From contig NZ_JAUFPS010000041.1 of assembly GCF_030409315.1 (NCBI RefSeq), positions 62,001-126,000 of the forward strand: 64,000 bases of DNA, read 5' to 3'. Source of the stretch: Mucilaginibacter flavus. Lineage in GTDB: Bacteria > Bacteroidota > Bacteroidia > Sphingobacteriales > Sphingobacteriaceae. The position numbers and the translations under genes were made by a program. The number at the start of each line of letters is the position of its first letter. Position 1 is the first letter of the stretch. The notes under the pieces were generated by a model, which saw only the letters and a list, made by a program, of their open reading frames with translations, was not told the DNA's origin and ran no database searches. Below, piece after piece: positions 27,187 to 36,729 of this stretch.

Positions 27187-27191
27187 ATTTC

Positions 27192-28010
27192 CTATTTCAG
27201 TTGTTTCGCAAACTCCGACGGCCTGGTATTGGTTAGCTGATAAAATATAGCGCTGAATGCCGATAGACTGTTATATCCCAATTTATAAGCTATCTCGCTC
27301 ATGGACAGATCTGTTTGCAGCATCAGCTCAATGGCTTTAACCATTTTCAATAGCTTAAAATATTGCAGAAAAGAAATATGCAGCGTTGATTGAAACAGCC
27401 GCGATAAAGTACGCTCGCTAAAACCTGTTTTGTTGCTTACCGATGTGAGGGTAAGCGGTTCATAAAGGTTGGCATTCATATAATTCAGCACAGGGTGCAT
27501 GCGGGTATTTTCTGTAGTGGGTAAAGCCACGGGGAGCGCTTTTTGGCTAATCTCGGGCAAAATGCTTTTAATGCCGGCCAAAAAGTTAAAAGCAGGTTCG
27601 TCGGGCCTTACATCGCCGGTCCACCTTTCAGAGTAGATGAGCATTTGTAATAGCAACGTATTTATAGGGTAGATACCGCCTTTGGTATAAAAGGGATTAC
27701 TGCCATCATCGTGCGAGTAAAAGTAGATGGTGCGGGTAATAGCCGACCGGTGCATCTCCACAAAATGTACCATCCCCGCCGGAATCCAAACATAATGCCG
27801 GGCCGGGATCACCAATGTTTTATGGGTAAGGTGAATGTATGCTATACCGCCTTCAATATAAATCAACTGTCCCTTTTTGTGGGTATGCTGCGGGAAGTTT
27901 CGTTCTGTTTTCCAGTTAATTACATATACTGAATCGGGATGCTGATCAATATCCCTGAAGAAATTGTTGGCGGTCTCCGTATCTATATTTTGGCTGGAAT
28001 GAATAAACAT
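27192..28010 (-). CDS. AraC-family transcriptional regulator, divergent from the efflux operon
   Basis: This 272-residue protein has an N-terminal cupin-like sensing half (FPQHTHKKGQLIYIEGG, RHYVWIPAGMVHFVEMHR, about 35-95). Its C-terminal AraC DNA-binding half is at about 170-272, with YEPLTLTSVSNKTGFSERTLSRLFQ and the second helix-turn-helix MSEIAYKLGYNSLSAFSAIF followed by RPSEFAKQLK. It is divergent from the TolC-HlyD-MFS operon with a 61-base gap between start codons, so it most likely controls that operon and itself. The cupin His residues suggest ligand sensing, but the ligand is unknown. Confidence 0.9.
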   Translation of the reverse strand: MFIHSSQNIDTETANNFFRDIDQHPDSVYVINWKTERNFPQHTHKKGQLIYIEGGIAYIHLTHKTLVIPARHYVWIPAGMVHFVEMHRSAITRTIYFYSHDDGSNPFYTKGGIYPINTLLLQMLIYSERWTGDVRPDEPAFNFLAGIKSILPEISQKALPVALPTTENTRMHPVLNYMNANLYEPLTLTSVSNKTGFSERTLSRLFQSTLHISFLQYFKLLKMVKAIELMLQTDLSMSEIAYKLGYNSLSAFSAIFYQLTNTRPSEFAKQLK

Positions 28011-28071
28011 ATGGCAAATTTAAATAAAATAAGCTTTTAAAAAGACCTCACCTTTGTGCTATTGAAATACC

Positions 28072-29412
28072 ATGAACTTTAATAGTAAATATCACCTAAC
28101 CCTGTTGCCAGCCTTGATGATAGTTTTGCCGCTAAGCGCAAAACAATTCCCGACCGACACCAGTAAAAGCCTCCCCTTAACAATTGCCCAGGTTTGGCAA
28201 AAGGCCGAGGTTAACAGTAAAGCTGTACAAATTAAACAGCTGCACATAACCAGCAGCCAGGAAGCCATAAAAGACGCCAAAGCCGAACGTTTGCCCGAAG
28301 TTAACATCAATGGCGAATATGCCCGCGTAAGCAATATGCCTGTTTATGAAAACGGCTTATTCAGCTCGCCATCGCAATTTCCGGTGCTGCATACCACTTA
28401 TACCGTTGGTGCCGAAGCTTATTTAAACGTTTACAACGGCAATAAGGTAAACCTGGAAATTGATGCCCGCAAAAACGAAAGCAATATTGCCGGCGAGCAA
28501 AAGAAGCTTACCGTATCTGAAACAAAGCTGCATGCCGCGGCCTACTACCTGGATATGCAGCGCAGCCTGATCTTTAAAGATCTTTTGTTGAAAGATATTG
28601 CGGCGCAGGAAAAACAACTCCTGCAAATTAAAACCCTGCAAAAGAACGGTGTAGTGCTAAAAAGCGATGTACTGCGTGCCGAGCTTAAACTATCCAAACA
28701 AAAGCTTTCCTTAACCCAGTTAGATAACGATTTAGCAATTGCTAACCAAAAGCTAAACATTTTGATAGGCTTGCCCGACGAACAGCGTATTGACCCTGTG
28801 GAAGAAGTTCAGTTAGATTCCGTTCAGCTAAAACCATATAGCACATACATGGCCGATGCTGCCAATGGTGCTTACCAGGTAAAAATATCTGAACAGGAAA
28901 CTGCTTTAAAGGAATTGAAGCTAAAAAGTATTAAAGCAAATGTATTACCTAAAGTAGGCTTATTTGCGGCTTATAATTACAGCTATCCGCAAATCCTGTT
29001 TTACCCATACTCGGGCAGTATTTATGGTTTGGGTTTTGCCGGGGTGAAGGCTTCATTTTCGCCATCATCATTTTACCATAATAACCATAAAACCAAAGTA
29101 GCCCGGTTGGAATTGGAAAGCCAGGAAATTGAACATGCCCAAACTGAAGATGTGGTACGCCAACAGGTAAACGAAGCCTGGCTGCGCTACCGGGAAGCAT
29201 TGAATAGGGTAGATGTAACCCAAACCAATGTAAAACAGGCTACCGAAAACAGGCGCATAGTAAGCAATACCTATTTTAACCAGCTATCGTTAATAACCGA
29301 TTTGTTAGATGCAGATACGCAGTTATTACAAACCCGCTTTGATCTCGCCGCGGCCAAAATAGCGGCACAGCTTCAATATTATCAATTACAAAACGTAACC
29401 GGCAAACTTTAA
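28072..29412 (+). CDS. TolC-family outer-membrane efflux channel
   Basis: This 446-residue protein has an N-terminal signal (about 1-23, LPALMIVLPLSAKQF). Two TolC-type repeats of long helices are present, with TIAQVWQKAEVNSKAVQIKQL, LPEVNINGEYARVSNMPVYE, LLKSDVLRAELKLSKQKLSLTQLDNDL and, in the second repeat, LPKVGLFAAYNYSYPQILF with VRQQVNEAWLRYREALNRVDV. It forms the outer-membrane exit duct of a tripartite pump. The HlyD-type adaptor starts 2 bases after its stop codon, and the MFS transporter follows. Confidence 0.92.
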   Translation: MNFNSKYHLTLLPALMIVLPLSAKQFPTDTSKSLPLTIAQVWQKAEVNSKAVQIKQLHITSSQEAIKDAKAERLPEVNINGEYARVSNMPVYENGLFSSPSQFPVLHTTYTVGAEAYLNVYNGNKVNLEIDARKNESNIAGEQKKLTVSETKLHAAAYYLDMQRSLIFKDLLLKDIAAQEKQLLQIKTLQKNGVVLKSDVLRAELKLSKQKLSLTQLDNDLAIANQKLNILIGLPDEQRIDPVEEVQLDSVQLKPYSTYMADAANGAYQVKISEQETALKELKLKSIKANVLPKVGLFAAYNYSYPQILFYPYSGSIYGLGFAGVKASFSPSSFYHNNHKTKVARLELESQEIEHAQTEDVVRQQVNEAWLRYREALNRVDVTQTNVKQATENRRIVSNTYFNQLSLITDLLDADTQLLQTRFDLAAAKIAAQLQYYQLQNVTGKL

Positions 29413-29414
29413 TC

Positions 29415-30476
29415 ATGAACAAGCAAATAACCACCCATACAAAAACAGATAGGGTAATAACCCAAATAACCACCTGGATAGCCGGCATAGTTGCCATCGC
29501 GCTACTGGTTTGGGGTATCATCACGCTGATACACTTATATAGCTATGAGGAAACCGACGATGCGCAGGTAGAAGCCTACATCAATCCCATTACAGCACGT
29601 GTAAGTGGTTTTGTAAAAGAAATTAGGTACGATGAAAACCAGGACGTAAAAAAAGGAGATACCTTACTCATTATTGATAACCGCGAATACCAGCTACAAC
29701 AGGAAGAAGCAGGAGCAGGTTTGCAAAATGCCAAAGAGCAGGTGCGTGTGTTAGAAAGCAATGTACAAACCGCCGCCAAAATTGCCGAAGTAAACAATGT
29801 ACAAATAGCTGCGGCCAAAGCGAAACTGGTTAAACAACAGCAGGAGTTTGAACGATTTAGCAAATTGTACGATGCCGAATCGGCCACTAAGCAGCAGTTA
29901 GAAAATGTACAGAGCGCACTGGATGTTGCCCGGTCTGATTACCAGGCGGCTTTAAATACCTACCAGGCATCGTTATCAAAAGTGAATGATAGTCGGTCGC
30001 AAATTACACCGGTGCTGTCAGAAATCAAACGCCGGGAACTTGTTCTGCAGCGCAACAACCTCGATGTTTCTTACACGGTAATTACCGCTCCTTACAATGG
30101 TAAAATGGGCAAGCGTACCATACAGCCCGGTCAGCAAATACAGGTTGGGCAAACGTTGACTTATATTGTCGATAAGGAAACCGGCCTTTGGGTGGTGGCC
30201 AATTTTAAGGAAACGCAGTTGCATGATATGCGTATTGGCCAGTCGGTTGATATCACTACGGATGCTTATCCCGATAGGAAAATAAAGGGGCAAATTCTTT
30301 CATTGTCGCCAGCTACTGGATCGCGCTTTTCGTTGCTGCCGCCAGATAACTCCACCGGTAACTTTGTGAAGATAGCACAACGTATCCCCGTAAAAATTAA
30401 AATAGACAACAAAGCTGCCGACGTTGCTTTTTTAAGCGCCGGTATGAATGCCAGCGTTGCCGTACCCAAAAATTAG
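29415..30476 (+). CDS. HlyD/EmrA-type membrane-fusion adaptor protein
   Basis: This 353-residue protein has one N-terminal transmembrane helix (about 15-37, ITTWIAGIVAIALLVWGIITLIHLY). The sequence YEETDDAQVEAYINPITARVSGFVKEIRYDENQDVKKGDTLLIID is the biotinyl-lipoyl-like first half. A long coiled coil follows (about 90-190), and then the second lipoyl half and barrel domain (VITAPYNGKMGKRTIQPGQQIQVGQ, GLWVVANFKETQLHDMRIGQSVDI). It bridges the inner-membrane MFS pump and the TolC channel. The gene is packed between them, with the next start codon 7 bases after its stop. Confidence 0.93.
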   Translation: MNKQITTHTKTDRVITQITTWIAGIVAIALLVWGIITLIHLYSYEETDDAQVEAYINPITARVSGFVKEIRYDENQDVKKGDTLLIIDNREYQLQQEEAGAGLQNAKEQVRVLESNVQTAAKIAEVNNVQIAAAKAKLVKQQQEFERFSKLYDAESATKQQLENVQSALDVARSDYQAALNTYQASLSKVNDSRSQITPVLSEIKRRELVLQRNNLDVSYTVITAPYNGKMGKRTIQPGQQIQVGQTLTYIVDKETGLWVVANFKETQLHDMRIGQSVDITTDAYPDRKIKGQILSLSPATGSRFSLLPPDNSTGNFVKIAQRIPVKIKIDNKAADVAFLSAGMNASVAVPKN

Positions 30477-30483
30477 TAAAACA

Positions 30484-32079
30484 ATGAGCCGTGTAATTCC
30501 TGTTTTTAAACCCTGGGTACCCGAGTGGCTGATCAGGCTGAGTTTACTGTTGGTGATTTTGCCGGGGATCATTTTGTTTTCGCTATCCATCAGTAACGTA
30601 AGCGCGTCTGCCGGTTACTACGGTATCAGCCCTAATGACGCGCAGTTTTCAATGATTATATTGTATGCTGCTACCGCGAGTTTTGTGGTGCTGGAGAAAA
30701 GATTTTTTAGAAACTTTGCCAGTAAAGTATATCTGCTTATCAGCGTATTATTAATGGTAACTACCTGCTACATCTGTTATAATACCCATACGTTTTTCCT
30801 GCTTTTAATTTTCAGGTATATCCAGGGCATGCTAACCTGTACCAGCCTCAGTATTACGCTTACACTCATGTTCAGTAGGTTACATAGCGAGCGGTCAAAG
30901 GAAATTGGCTACTCGGTTGTTTATTGCGTACTGTTGTGCGTGTCGCCATTATCGGTATTGTTTACCGCTTCTATTATTGATAGTTTTAATTTTAATGTGA
31001 TTTATAAATGCGCCATTTATTCCTTTTTACCGGGCGCGATATTGATGTGTATTATCATGAACAATGTGCGCCTTGATCGTAAATTGCCTTTGTACAGGTT
31101 AGATTGGGCCGGCTTTGTAATCTATTCTGCAAGCCTGTGTCTTATTGGTTATGTGATGATATACGGCCAGCAATATGATTGGTTTGATGATAATCGTATT
31201 AGCCTGAGCGTTGCTGCTATCGTGTTATTGCTAAGTATTTTTGTAGTAAGGCAACTTTTTTCTAAGCGGCCTTACTTTTATATCCAGGCTTTTAAATCCC
31301 GCAGTTTTGTATTGGCCGCCTTGTTGCTGTTTGTATTTTACATTTGCCGCGGCTCGTTTGGTATAACAACCTCGTATATGGGTAGCGTTTTGGGTATCGA
31401 CCCGATAAATCAGGGGTATTTGCTCATTTATAACCTGGCAGCTATTGTTGCAAGCGTTACTATTGCATCAAGATACATGCTCAGGAAAAAACCATTAAGG
31501 CATATCCTTATTTATGGATTCACCTTTTTGCTGGCTTTTCATGTATATATGTGCTTTGTGTTTTCGGCGCAGGTTGATACCGAAAGTTTAATCCTGCCGG
31601 TGATATTGCAAGGTTTGGGGGCAGGGATGTGTATGACCCCTATTATATTGTTCATCATTTCGTCGTCGCCTGTAAAATATGGTAACACGGGTTCGGCAGT
31701 GGGGATCTTTATGCGTTTTACCGGTTTTTGTAGCAGTATATCGCTTATCAATTATTTTCAGCTTTACAGGCAGGCCGATCATGCAAGTCGTTTCCATGAA
31801 CAACTAAGTGTTTTAAATCCGGTGGCTGTTCAAAAATTAACCTTGTACAAACAGGCTTTGACAGGTAAAGGAGTAGCTCCCGATCAGGCTATAAAAATTG
31901 CTAACGGGTTGTTGAACAAAAATATCGGGGTTCAAAGCCAGCTGCGCTTTGCTGTAGATTATTACCAGGTAATTAGCTGGGTTTTATTGGCTATGATATT
32001 GGTGATTATATTGTTCCCATCTAAAAAACCGGCGGTAATAAACCTTGGGGCTAATCAGCCGGCACCAGTTGTTTATTAA
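30484..32079 (+). CDS. MFS multidrug transporter (EmrB/DHA2-like)
   Basis: This protein has 531 residues from the ATG at 30484. An in-frame ATG at 30448 would overlap the adaptor gene by 29 bases and is less likely. About 12-14 hydrophobic helices are visible, for example LSLLLVILPGIILFSLSIS, FVLAALLLFVFYICRGSFG and a last helix VISWVLLAMILVIILFP. The large loops and position after an EmrA-type adaptor fit the DHA2 drug:proton antiporter group. Exported compounds are unknown, and the AraC regulator at 27192 probably controls expression. No clear terminator follows. Confidence 0.88.
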   Translation: MSRVIPVFKPWVPEWLIRLSLLLVILPGIILFSLSISNVSASAGYYGISPNDAQFSMIILYAATASFVVLEKRFFRNFASKVYLLISVLLMVTTCYICYNTHTFFLLLIFRYIQGMLTCTSLSITLTLMFSRLHSERSKEIGYSVVYCVLLCVSPLSVLFTASIIDSFNFNVIYKCAIYSFLPGAILMCIIMNNVRLDRKLPLYRLDWAGFVIYSASLCLIGYVMIYGQQYDWFDDNRISLSVAAIVLLLSIFVVRQLFSKRPYFYIQAFKSRSFVLAALLLFVFYICRGSFGITTSYMGSVLGIDPINQGYLLIYNLAAIVASVTIASRYMLRKKPLRHILIYGFTFLLAFHVYMCFVFSAQVDTESLILPVILQGLGAGMCMTPIILFIISSSPVKYGNTGSAVGIFMRFTGFCSSISLINYFQLYRQADHASRFHEQLSVLNPVAVQKLTLYKQALTGKGVAPDQAIKIANGLLNKNIGVQSQLRFAVDYYQVISWVLLAMILVIILFPSKKPAVINLGANQPAPVVY

Positions 32080-32467
32080 GCATTTCGAAAAGACAGGCTG
32101 AGTTTTAATAAGGTACCATATCCTTTGGTGGTTTTTCCTGGAGGGAGCGGATGGCATCCCACAAAATTAGATAAGGCAAGGTTAACGCTTAACAAGCCAG
32201 TTAAAATAAATCAAAAAGTATAAACACAATATCAAATAGTTAACATCTTGTAGGCGGAATTAAAATAGATTTGGTTGTTTGTAAAAGTTTGCAATTTGAT
32301 TTGGTTTTTTAGAGACGAATAATGCCTCTTTGTGGTACGTGCCGCGAGTTAATATTTTTGCATAGTAAGGTATATTTACTTGTATAACAGGTGTTTATTC
32401 GTCAATGCAAAAAGAACGGATCATATTTGATTAATTTTGAACAGTATCGTACTAATACTATTATACA
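32080..32467 (+). promoter_or_regulatory. Intergenic region with a -7 element upstream of the GH106 gene
   Basis: In this 388-base gap I see no coding sequence. TAATTTTG at 32432-32439 matches TAnnTTTG and lies 28 bases before the GH106 start codon. A short inverted repeat, AGTAT and ATACT, follows at about 32444-32460. No matching -33 TTTG is evident. The GH106 gene therefore seems to have its own promoter. Confidence 0.45.
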
Positions 32468-35400
32468 ATGTACCGCTCCCTTCTCTTTTTCCTTGTAACC
32501 TTGGTGTGCTGCCAAACGGCATCTTTTGCGCAGGTAAGTAAACTGAAAGCTGGTTTTGTGCATCCGCCGGATAGTGCCAAACCCGGTGTTTACTGGTATT
32601 TTATGGATGGTAATATGTCGGCCAAATCTATCACCGCCGATTTGGAATCTATGAAAAAGGCGGGTATCGGCAATCTTATCTTCTTAGAGGTAAACGTAGG
32701 TATCCCACGCGGACCGGTTGATTTTTTGAGCGAGGAATGGCAAAACCTTTTCGCCCATGCTGTGAAAGAATCAAAACGGCTGGGTATCGAAATTACTCTG
32801 GGCATCGGACCTGGGTGGACAGGCAGTGGCGGCCCATGGGTACCCATAGCGCAATCCATGCAGCATTTGGTAAGCAGCACGGTAAATGTAACAGGTGGTA
32901 CCAAACTGCCTATTGTTTTGCCAAAGCCATTACCTAAGCGCCCATACTTTGGTGAGGGAGCCTTTACACCCGAATTAAAGGAACAATGGGATGATTTCTA
33001 CGAGGACGTAGCCGTGTTAGCTTATCCAACACCAACAGCTACGTCGCCTAAAATAACAGATATTGATGAAAAGGCGCTTTACTACCGCGCGCCATATTCA
33101 TCTGTAGCTGATGTTAAGCAATATTTGCCTTATGTGGTGGATTACGTAGAACCTGCGAAGGATGCCGTTATCGATAAAAACAAAATAATTGACCTTACCG
33201 GTAAATTACAGGCCGATGGTACAATCAATTGGCAAGCCCCAGCGGACAACTGGACTATCATTCGTTTTGGAAAACGGAACAACGGGGCTATTACCCGCCC
33301 GGCACCGGTACCCGGCTTAGGCTTTGAAGCTGATAAATTTGATACCCTGGCCTTGAACGCCCATTTGGATAATTATGTTGGCAGGCTGTTGCGTAAAACC
33401 GGCAAGCCTGATCCAACTTCACAGGGCGGCTTAAAACGCTTACATATTGATAGCTGGGAAATGGGCTCTCAAAACTGGACGGCCCGTTTCCGAGAGGAAT
33501 TTAAAAAAAGAAGAGGGTATGATCCCTTGCCGTATTATCCTGTTTATGCCGGCGAAATTGTTGAGAGTAAAGAAATCAGCGAACGCTTTTTATGGGATCT
33601 GCGCCAAACATCGCAGGAGTTAGTACTGGAAAACCACGCGGGGCATGTGAAAGAGTACAGCCATAAATTAGGCCTGCAACTTTCTATCGAACCCTATGAT
33701 ATGAACCCGACCGCCGATCTGGAACTGGGTAATATTGCTGATGTGCCTATGTGCGAGTTTTGGAGCAAAGGTTTTGGCTTTAATTCTTCCTTTAGCTGTA
33801 TCGAATCTACATCAATTGGGCACGTGAATGGAAAATCGCTGATCCCGGCTGAAGCATTTACCGCCCAGGATGAAGTTTGGAAACAATACCCCGGATCAAT
33901 GAAAAACCAGGGTGATTGGGCGTTTGCTACCGGTATTAACCGCTTTGTTTACCACACCTTTCAAAATCAGTTTCTGCCCGATTCTTTACGTCCGGGTGCA
34001 ACCATGGGGCCCTACGGTGTACATTGGGACAGGAACCAAACCTGGTGGCCGATGGTGGGCAGCTATCATGACTACATATCCCGTTGCCAGTACATTTTAC
34101 AGCAAGGTCATACGGTTGCCGATGTATTGTATTTAACACCTGAAGGATCGCCGCACGTTTTCAGACCACCGTCTTTGGCCATGGATGGCGATTTGGTAAT
34201 GCCCGATAGAAAGGGTTATAATTTTGATGGTTGCTCACCAACGCAGCTTTATAAAGCAAGTGTTCAAAACGGTTTGATTGTGTTTCCGGGTGGTGCCAGT
34301 TATAAGCTGTTGGTTTTACCGGCTGTAAAGACAATGACGCCCGCGTTACTGCAAAAAATAACCGCTTTGGTAAATGATGGTGCCGTAATTGTTGGCGCGC
34401 CACCTTCAAAATCGCCGGGTTTATCGGGTTATCCGCTTTGCGACGTTCAACTTGCCACCATGGCTAAAACACTTTGGGGGTCTTTACAGGAGCCCGCGCA
34501 ACAAACCGAACATGCTTACGGCAAAGGGAAAGTGATTTGGGGCGGTGAATTGGATGAACAGATCAATGACCTTTACCCCGAGTATGACCTTACCGCCACT
34601 TTGCTAAAATCTATGAATGTAAACGAGGATTTTGTAGCCAACGGTAAATTACGTTATACACACCGCATGGTAGGCAATGAAGATATCTATTTTATATCGA
34701 ACAGAACGGAGGAAGCCGTAGAAACCACGGCATCGTTCAGAAGCATAGCCGGTAAACCTCAACTGTGGGACCCTATAAATACCGCAGTGAGAAACCTGCC
34801 GGAGTATTTGGTAAAAGGCGCTGTTACATCAATACCTTTAAAGTTTGCGGCTTATCAAAGTTATTTTATTGTGTTTGCTAAAAACGCAGTAGTAACTACC
34901 AATGTCAAAAACTTTACGCAAACCAAAATAGTAAAAACACTTGCGGGTCCATGGCAGGTGTCCTTTGATCCTAAATGGGGTGGGCCTAAACACATTCAAT
35001 TTAATGAACTAAAAGACTGGACGCAACGGTCGGAGGATGGTATTAAATACTACTCTGGTACAGCCGTCTATCGTAAAAAGTTCGATCTGCCTAAAAGCGT
35101 AATCTCCAAAAAAAATAAAAAAATCAGCCTCGATCTTGGCGAGGTAAGCAACATGGTGAGGGTTAAAGTAAACGGTAAAAGTCTCGGCGTAATCTGGACC
35201 GCACCCTGGAAGATTGATATCAGCGCAGCAGGTTTAAAAACACATAACCAACTGGAGATAGAAGTGGTAAATTTATGGGCCAACAGGCTTATAGGTGATG
35301 CCAGAATACGAGGCGATGGCATAAAAGACGATAATCTTTGGCCCCAATGGCTGTTGAAAGACGAAGCCCGCCCAAGTAAAAGGTTCACTTTCACTACTTA

Positions 35401-35479
35401 TGAGTTTTATACCAAAGATTCGCCTTTGCTAAAGTCGGGATTGATAGGGCCGGTTACTATACAGCAAAGCAATTTTTAG
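32468..35479 (+). CDS. GH106-type alpha-L-rhamnosidase
   Basis: This 1003-residue secreted protein has a signal peptide ending QTASFAQ (about residue 22). The start of the mature protein resembles GH106 enzymes: FVHPPDSAKPGVYWYFMDGNMSAKSITADLESMKKAGIGN, EITLGIGPGWTGSGGPWV, and later LKRLHIDSWEMGSQNWTARFREEFKKRRGYDPLPY. The C-terminus has a beta-sandwich carbohydrate-binding-like domain (GTAVYRKKFDLPKSV, LDLGEVSNMVRVKVNGKSLGVIWTAPWKIDIS). The family removes terminal alpha-L-rhamnose, for example from pectin rhamnogalacturonan or glycosides. It stands alone here without SusCD genes next to it and reads in the same direction as the HTCS region downstream. I do not name catalytic residues. Confidence 0.85.
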   Translation: MYRSLLFFLVTLVCCQTASFAQVSKLKAGFVHPPDSAKPGVYWYFMDGNMSAKSITADLESMKKAGIGNLIFLEVNVGIPRGPVDFLSEEWQNLFAHAVKESKRLGIEITLGIGPGWTGSGGPWVPIAQSMQHLVSSTVNVTGGTKLPIVLPKPLPKRPYFGEGAFTPELKEQWDDFYEDVAVLAYPTPTATSPKITDIDEKALYYRAPYSSVADVKQYLPYVVDYVEPAKDAVIDKNKIIDLTGKLQADGTINWQAPADNWTIIRFGKRNNGAITRPAPVPGLGFEADKFDTLALNAHLDNYVGRLLRKTGKPDPTSQGGLKRLHIDSWEMGSQNWTARFREEFKKRRGYDPLPYYPVYAGEIVESKEISERFLWDLRQTSQELVLENHAGHVKEYSHKLGLQLSIEPYDMNPTADLELGNIADVPMCEFWSKGFGFNSSFSCIESTSIGHVNGKSLIPAEAFTAQDEVWKQYPGSMKNQGDWAFATGINRFVYHTFQNQFLPDSLRPGATMGPYGVHWDRNQTWWPMVGSYHDYISRCQYILQQGHTVADVLYLTPEGSPHVFRPPSLAMDGDLVMPDRKGYNFDGCSPTQLYKASVQNGLIVFPGGASYKLLVLPAVKTMTPALLQKITALVNDGAVIVGAPPSKSPGLSGYPLCDVQLATMAKTLWGSLQEPAQQTEHAYGKGKVIWGGELDEQINDLYPEYDLTATLLKSMNVNEDFVANGKLRYTHRMVGNEDIYFISNRTEEAVETTASFRSIAGKPQLWDPINTAVRNLPEYLVKGAVTSIPLKFAAYQSYFIVFAKNAVVTTNVKNFTQTKIVKTLAGPWQVSFDPKWGGPKHIQFNELKDWTQRSEDGIKYYSGTAVYRKKFDLPKSVISKKNKKISLDLGEVSNMVRVKVNGKSLGVIWTAPWKIDISAAGLKTHNQLEIEVVNLWANRLIGDARIRGDGIKDDNLWPQWLLKDEARPSKRFTFTTYEFYTKDSPLLKSGLIGPVTIQQSNF

Positions 35480-35629
35480 TTAATATCTGATATAACAATT
35501 GATCAAACTCTTTTTATCAAAGCACGTTTTTGGGAAAGTAACGGTCCCTGATTGAACCAACCAGCGGCAACAATTTCTTGCGACATAATTTTGCTTACCC
35601 CGTTTTGTAGTAACCTCAAACAAATTTTC

Positions 35630-35649
35630 AGATTCCTTGTAAGGAATCT
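35630..35649. repeat. Short perfect palindrome between GH106 and the ABM gene
   Basis: AGATTCCTT, GT and AAGGAATCT form a 9-bp dyad about 80 bases before the ABM-family gene. It has no T run, so it could be an operator rather than a terminator. Its role is unknown. Confidence 0.35.
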
Positions 35650-35729
35650 AAATCAGTATCGTCAAAGTTTGAATAAGTGGCGGTTGTTAAAAAGCGATTG
35701 CCCAAATCACCTGTAAAAATCAAAGCACA

Positions 35730-36023
35730 ATGGTAAAATTAGCATTACTGGCCACCCTTGAGGCCAAACCCGGTAAAGAACAAGAAGTAGCCGACTTTAT
35801 TAAAAGCGCATTGCCATTGGCAGAGCAGGAGCCAGGCACGGTAAGTTGGTATGCCTTGCAGTTAGGCACGTCAACATTTGGCATATTTGATACTTTTGAA
35901 GATGAAGCCGGCCGTGATGCTCACCTTGGCGGTCTTATAGCCCAGGCACTAATGGCCAAAGCACCAGAACTATTGGCCGAAGCACCTGTTATTAAAAAAG
36001 TTGATCTGTTGGCTGTAAAATAA
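35730..36023 (+). CDS. Antibiotic biosynthesis monooxygenase (ABM)-family small protein
   Basis: This 97-residue cytoplasmic protein forms a single ferredoxin-like ABM domain: VKLALLATLEAKPGKEQEVADFIKSALP, EPGTVSWYALQLGTSTFGIFDTFEDEAGRDAHLGG and a C-terminal helix and strand. Family members such as YgiN oxidise quinols or small aromatic metabolites without cofactors and often work as dimers. Nothing nearby fixes the substrate. A clear terminator follows at 36045. Confidence 0.85.
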   Translation: MVKLALLATLEAKPGKEQEVADFIKSALPLAEQEPGTVSWYALQLGTSTFGIFDTFEDEAGRDAHLGGLIAQALMAKAPELLAEAPVIKKVDLLAVK

Positions 36024-36044
36024 TTTATTCCCCTCCGTTAGTAT

Positions 36045-36082
36045 ACACCGCGTTATGGTTAACCCGTAGGCGGTGTTTTTTT
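36045..36082 (+). terminator. Rho-independent terminator after the ABM gene
   Basis: ACACCGC and GCGGTGT form a 7-bp GC-rich stem around an 18-base loop, followed by seven T bases. It lies 22 bases after the stop codon. Confidence 0.75.
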
Positions 36083-36158
36083 ATGCCAAAAAAATGTAAG
36101 GAACGCGTCAACATCCCGACTAATCTCCTGAATCGATAAAGGTTCGCTACAATTTTTT

Positions 36159-36623
36159 ATGATGATTAATTTGAAAAAGAACATAAGCGCGGCATTAATG
36201 CTTTTCGCTGTGATTGGTTTATGTGTAACATTAGCTGCATGCAGCAACAAATTTAAGCCGCGGCTAACCTCGCAGCAGGGCATAAACTTTAAGGTTACTT
36301 CGTTGGCGCAGGCACTGCAACTCGCAAAAACTCAAAATAAACCCTTGTTTGTATTTGCACACGCTTCCTGGTGTCCAACCTGTAAAAAAATGGAACAGGA
36401 AGTATTGGTAAAAAAGGACTTGGGCCAAATCTATAATAATCAGTTGGTTAACGTTGCCATTGATGTTGATAGTCCTGAAGGTAAAAAACTGAATGAATTG
36501 CACCCTATCAGGGCCACACCAACATTGTTTTTCTTTAACGCAGATGGTAGTGTAGTCAAAAAGCTGGAAGGTTTTACAACCGACCAAGAACTGCTTTCCG
36601 TAGCACATGAACTGGGCAGGTAG
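36159..36623 (+). CDS. Thioredoxin-like lipoprotein
   Basis: This 154-residue protein has an N-terminal signal with a lipobox (LCVTLAAC, Cys at about residue 28). The thioredoxin fold spans about 45-150 with the active-site motif ASWCPTCKKME (Cys72 and Cys75) and the cis-proline segment IRATPTLFFF. It is of the Thioredoxin_7/DUF255-like type, with a helix insert after the CXXC. It should act as a periplasmic or membrane-anchored thiol oxidoreductase. It lies between a terminator upstream and the HTCS gene, apparently as its own unit. Confidence 0.88.
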   Translation: MMINLKKNISAALMLFAVIGLCVTLAACSNKFKPRLTSQQGINFKVTSLAQALQLAKTQNKPLFVFAHASWCPTCKKMEQEVLVKKDLGQIYNNQLVNVAIDVDSPEGKKLNELHPIRATPTLFFFNADGSVVKKLEGFTTDQELLSVAHELGR

Positions 36624-36665
36624 GTATTAATAATATCGCCATAAACTTCAATTTATTTTAATATC

Positions 36666-36708
36666 AATTGGTTTTAATGTTACCTTTAAGGTTAGTTATA
36701 AACCAATT
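36666..36708. promoter_or_regulatory. 43-bp composite dyad just upstream of the HTCS gene
   Basis: The outer arms AATTGGTTT (36666-36674) and AAACCAATT (36700-36708) are exact reverse complements. A second dyad, ACCTT-T-AAGGT (36682-36692), lies exactly at the centre, so both share the symmetry point at 36687. It ends 21 bases before the HTCS start codon. Two nested half-site pairs with one centre fit a bound dimer or tetramer, perhaps an autoregulatory site. Confidence 0.55.
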
Positions 36709-36729
36709 TATAGTCCAAAAGGTATCTGC

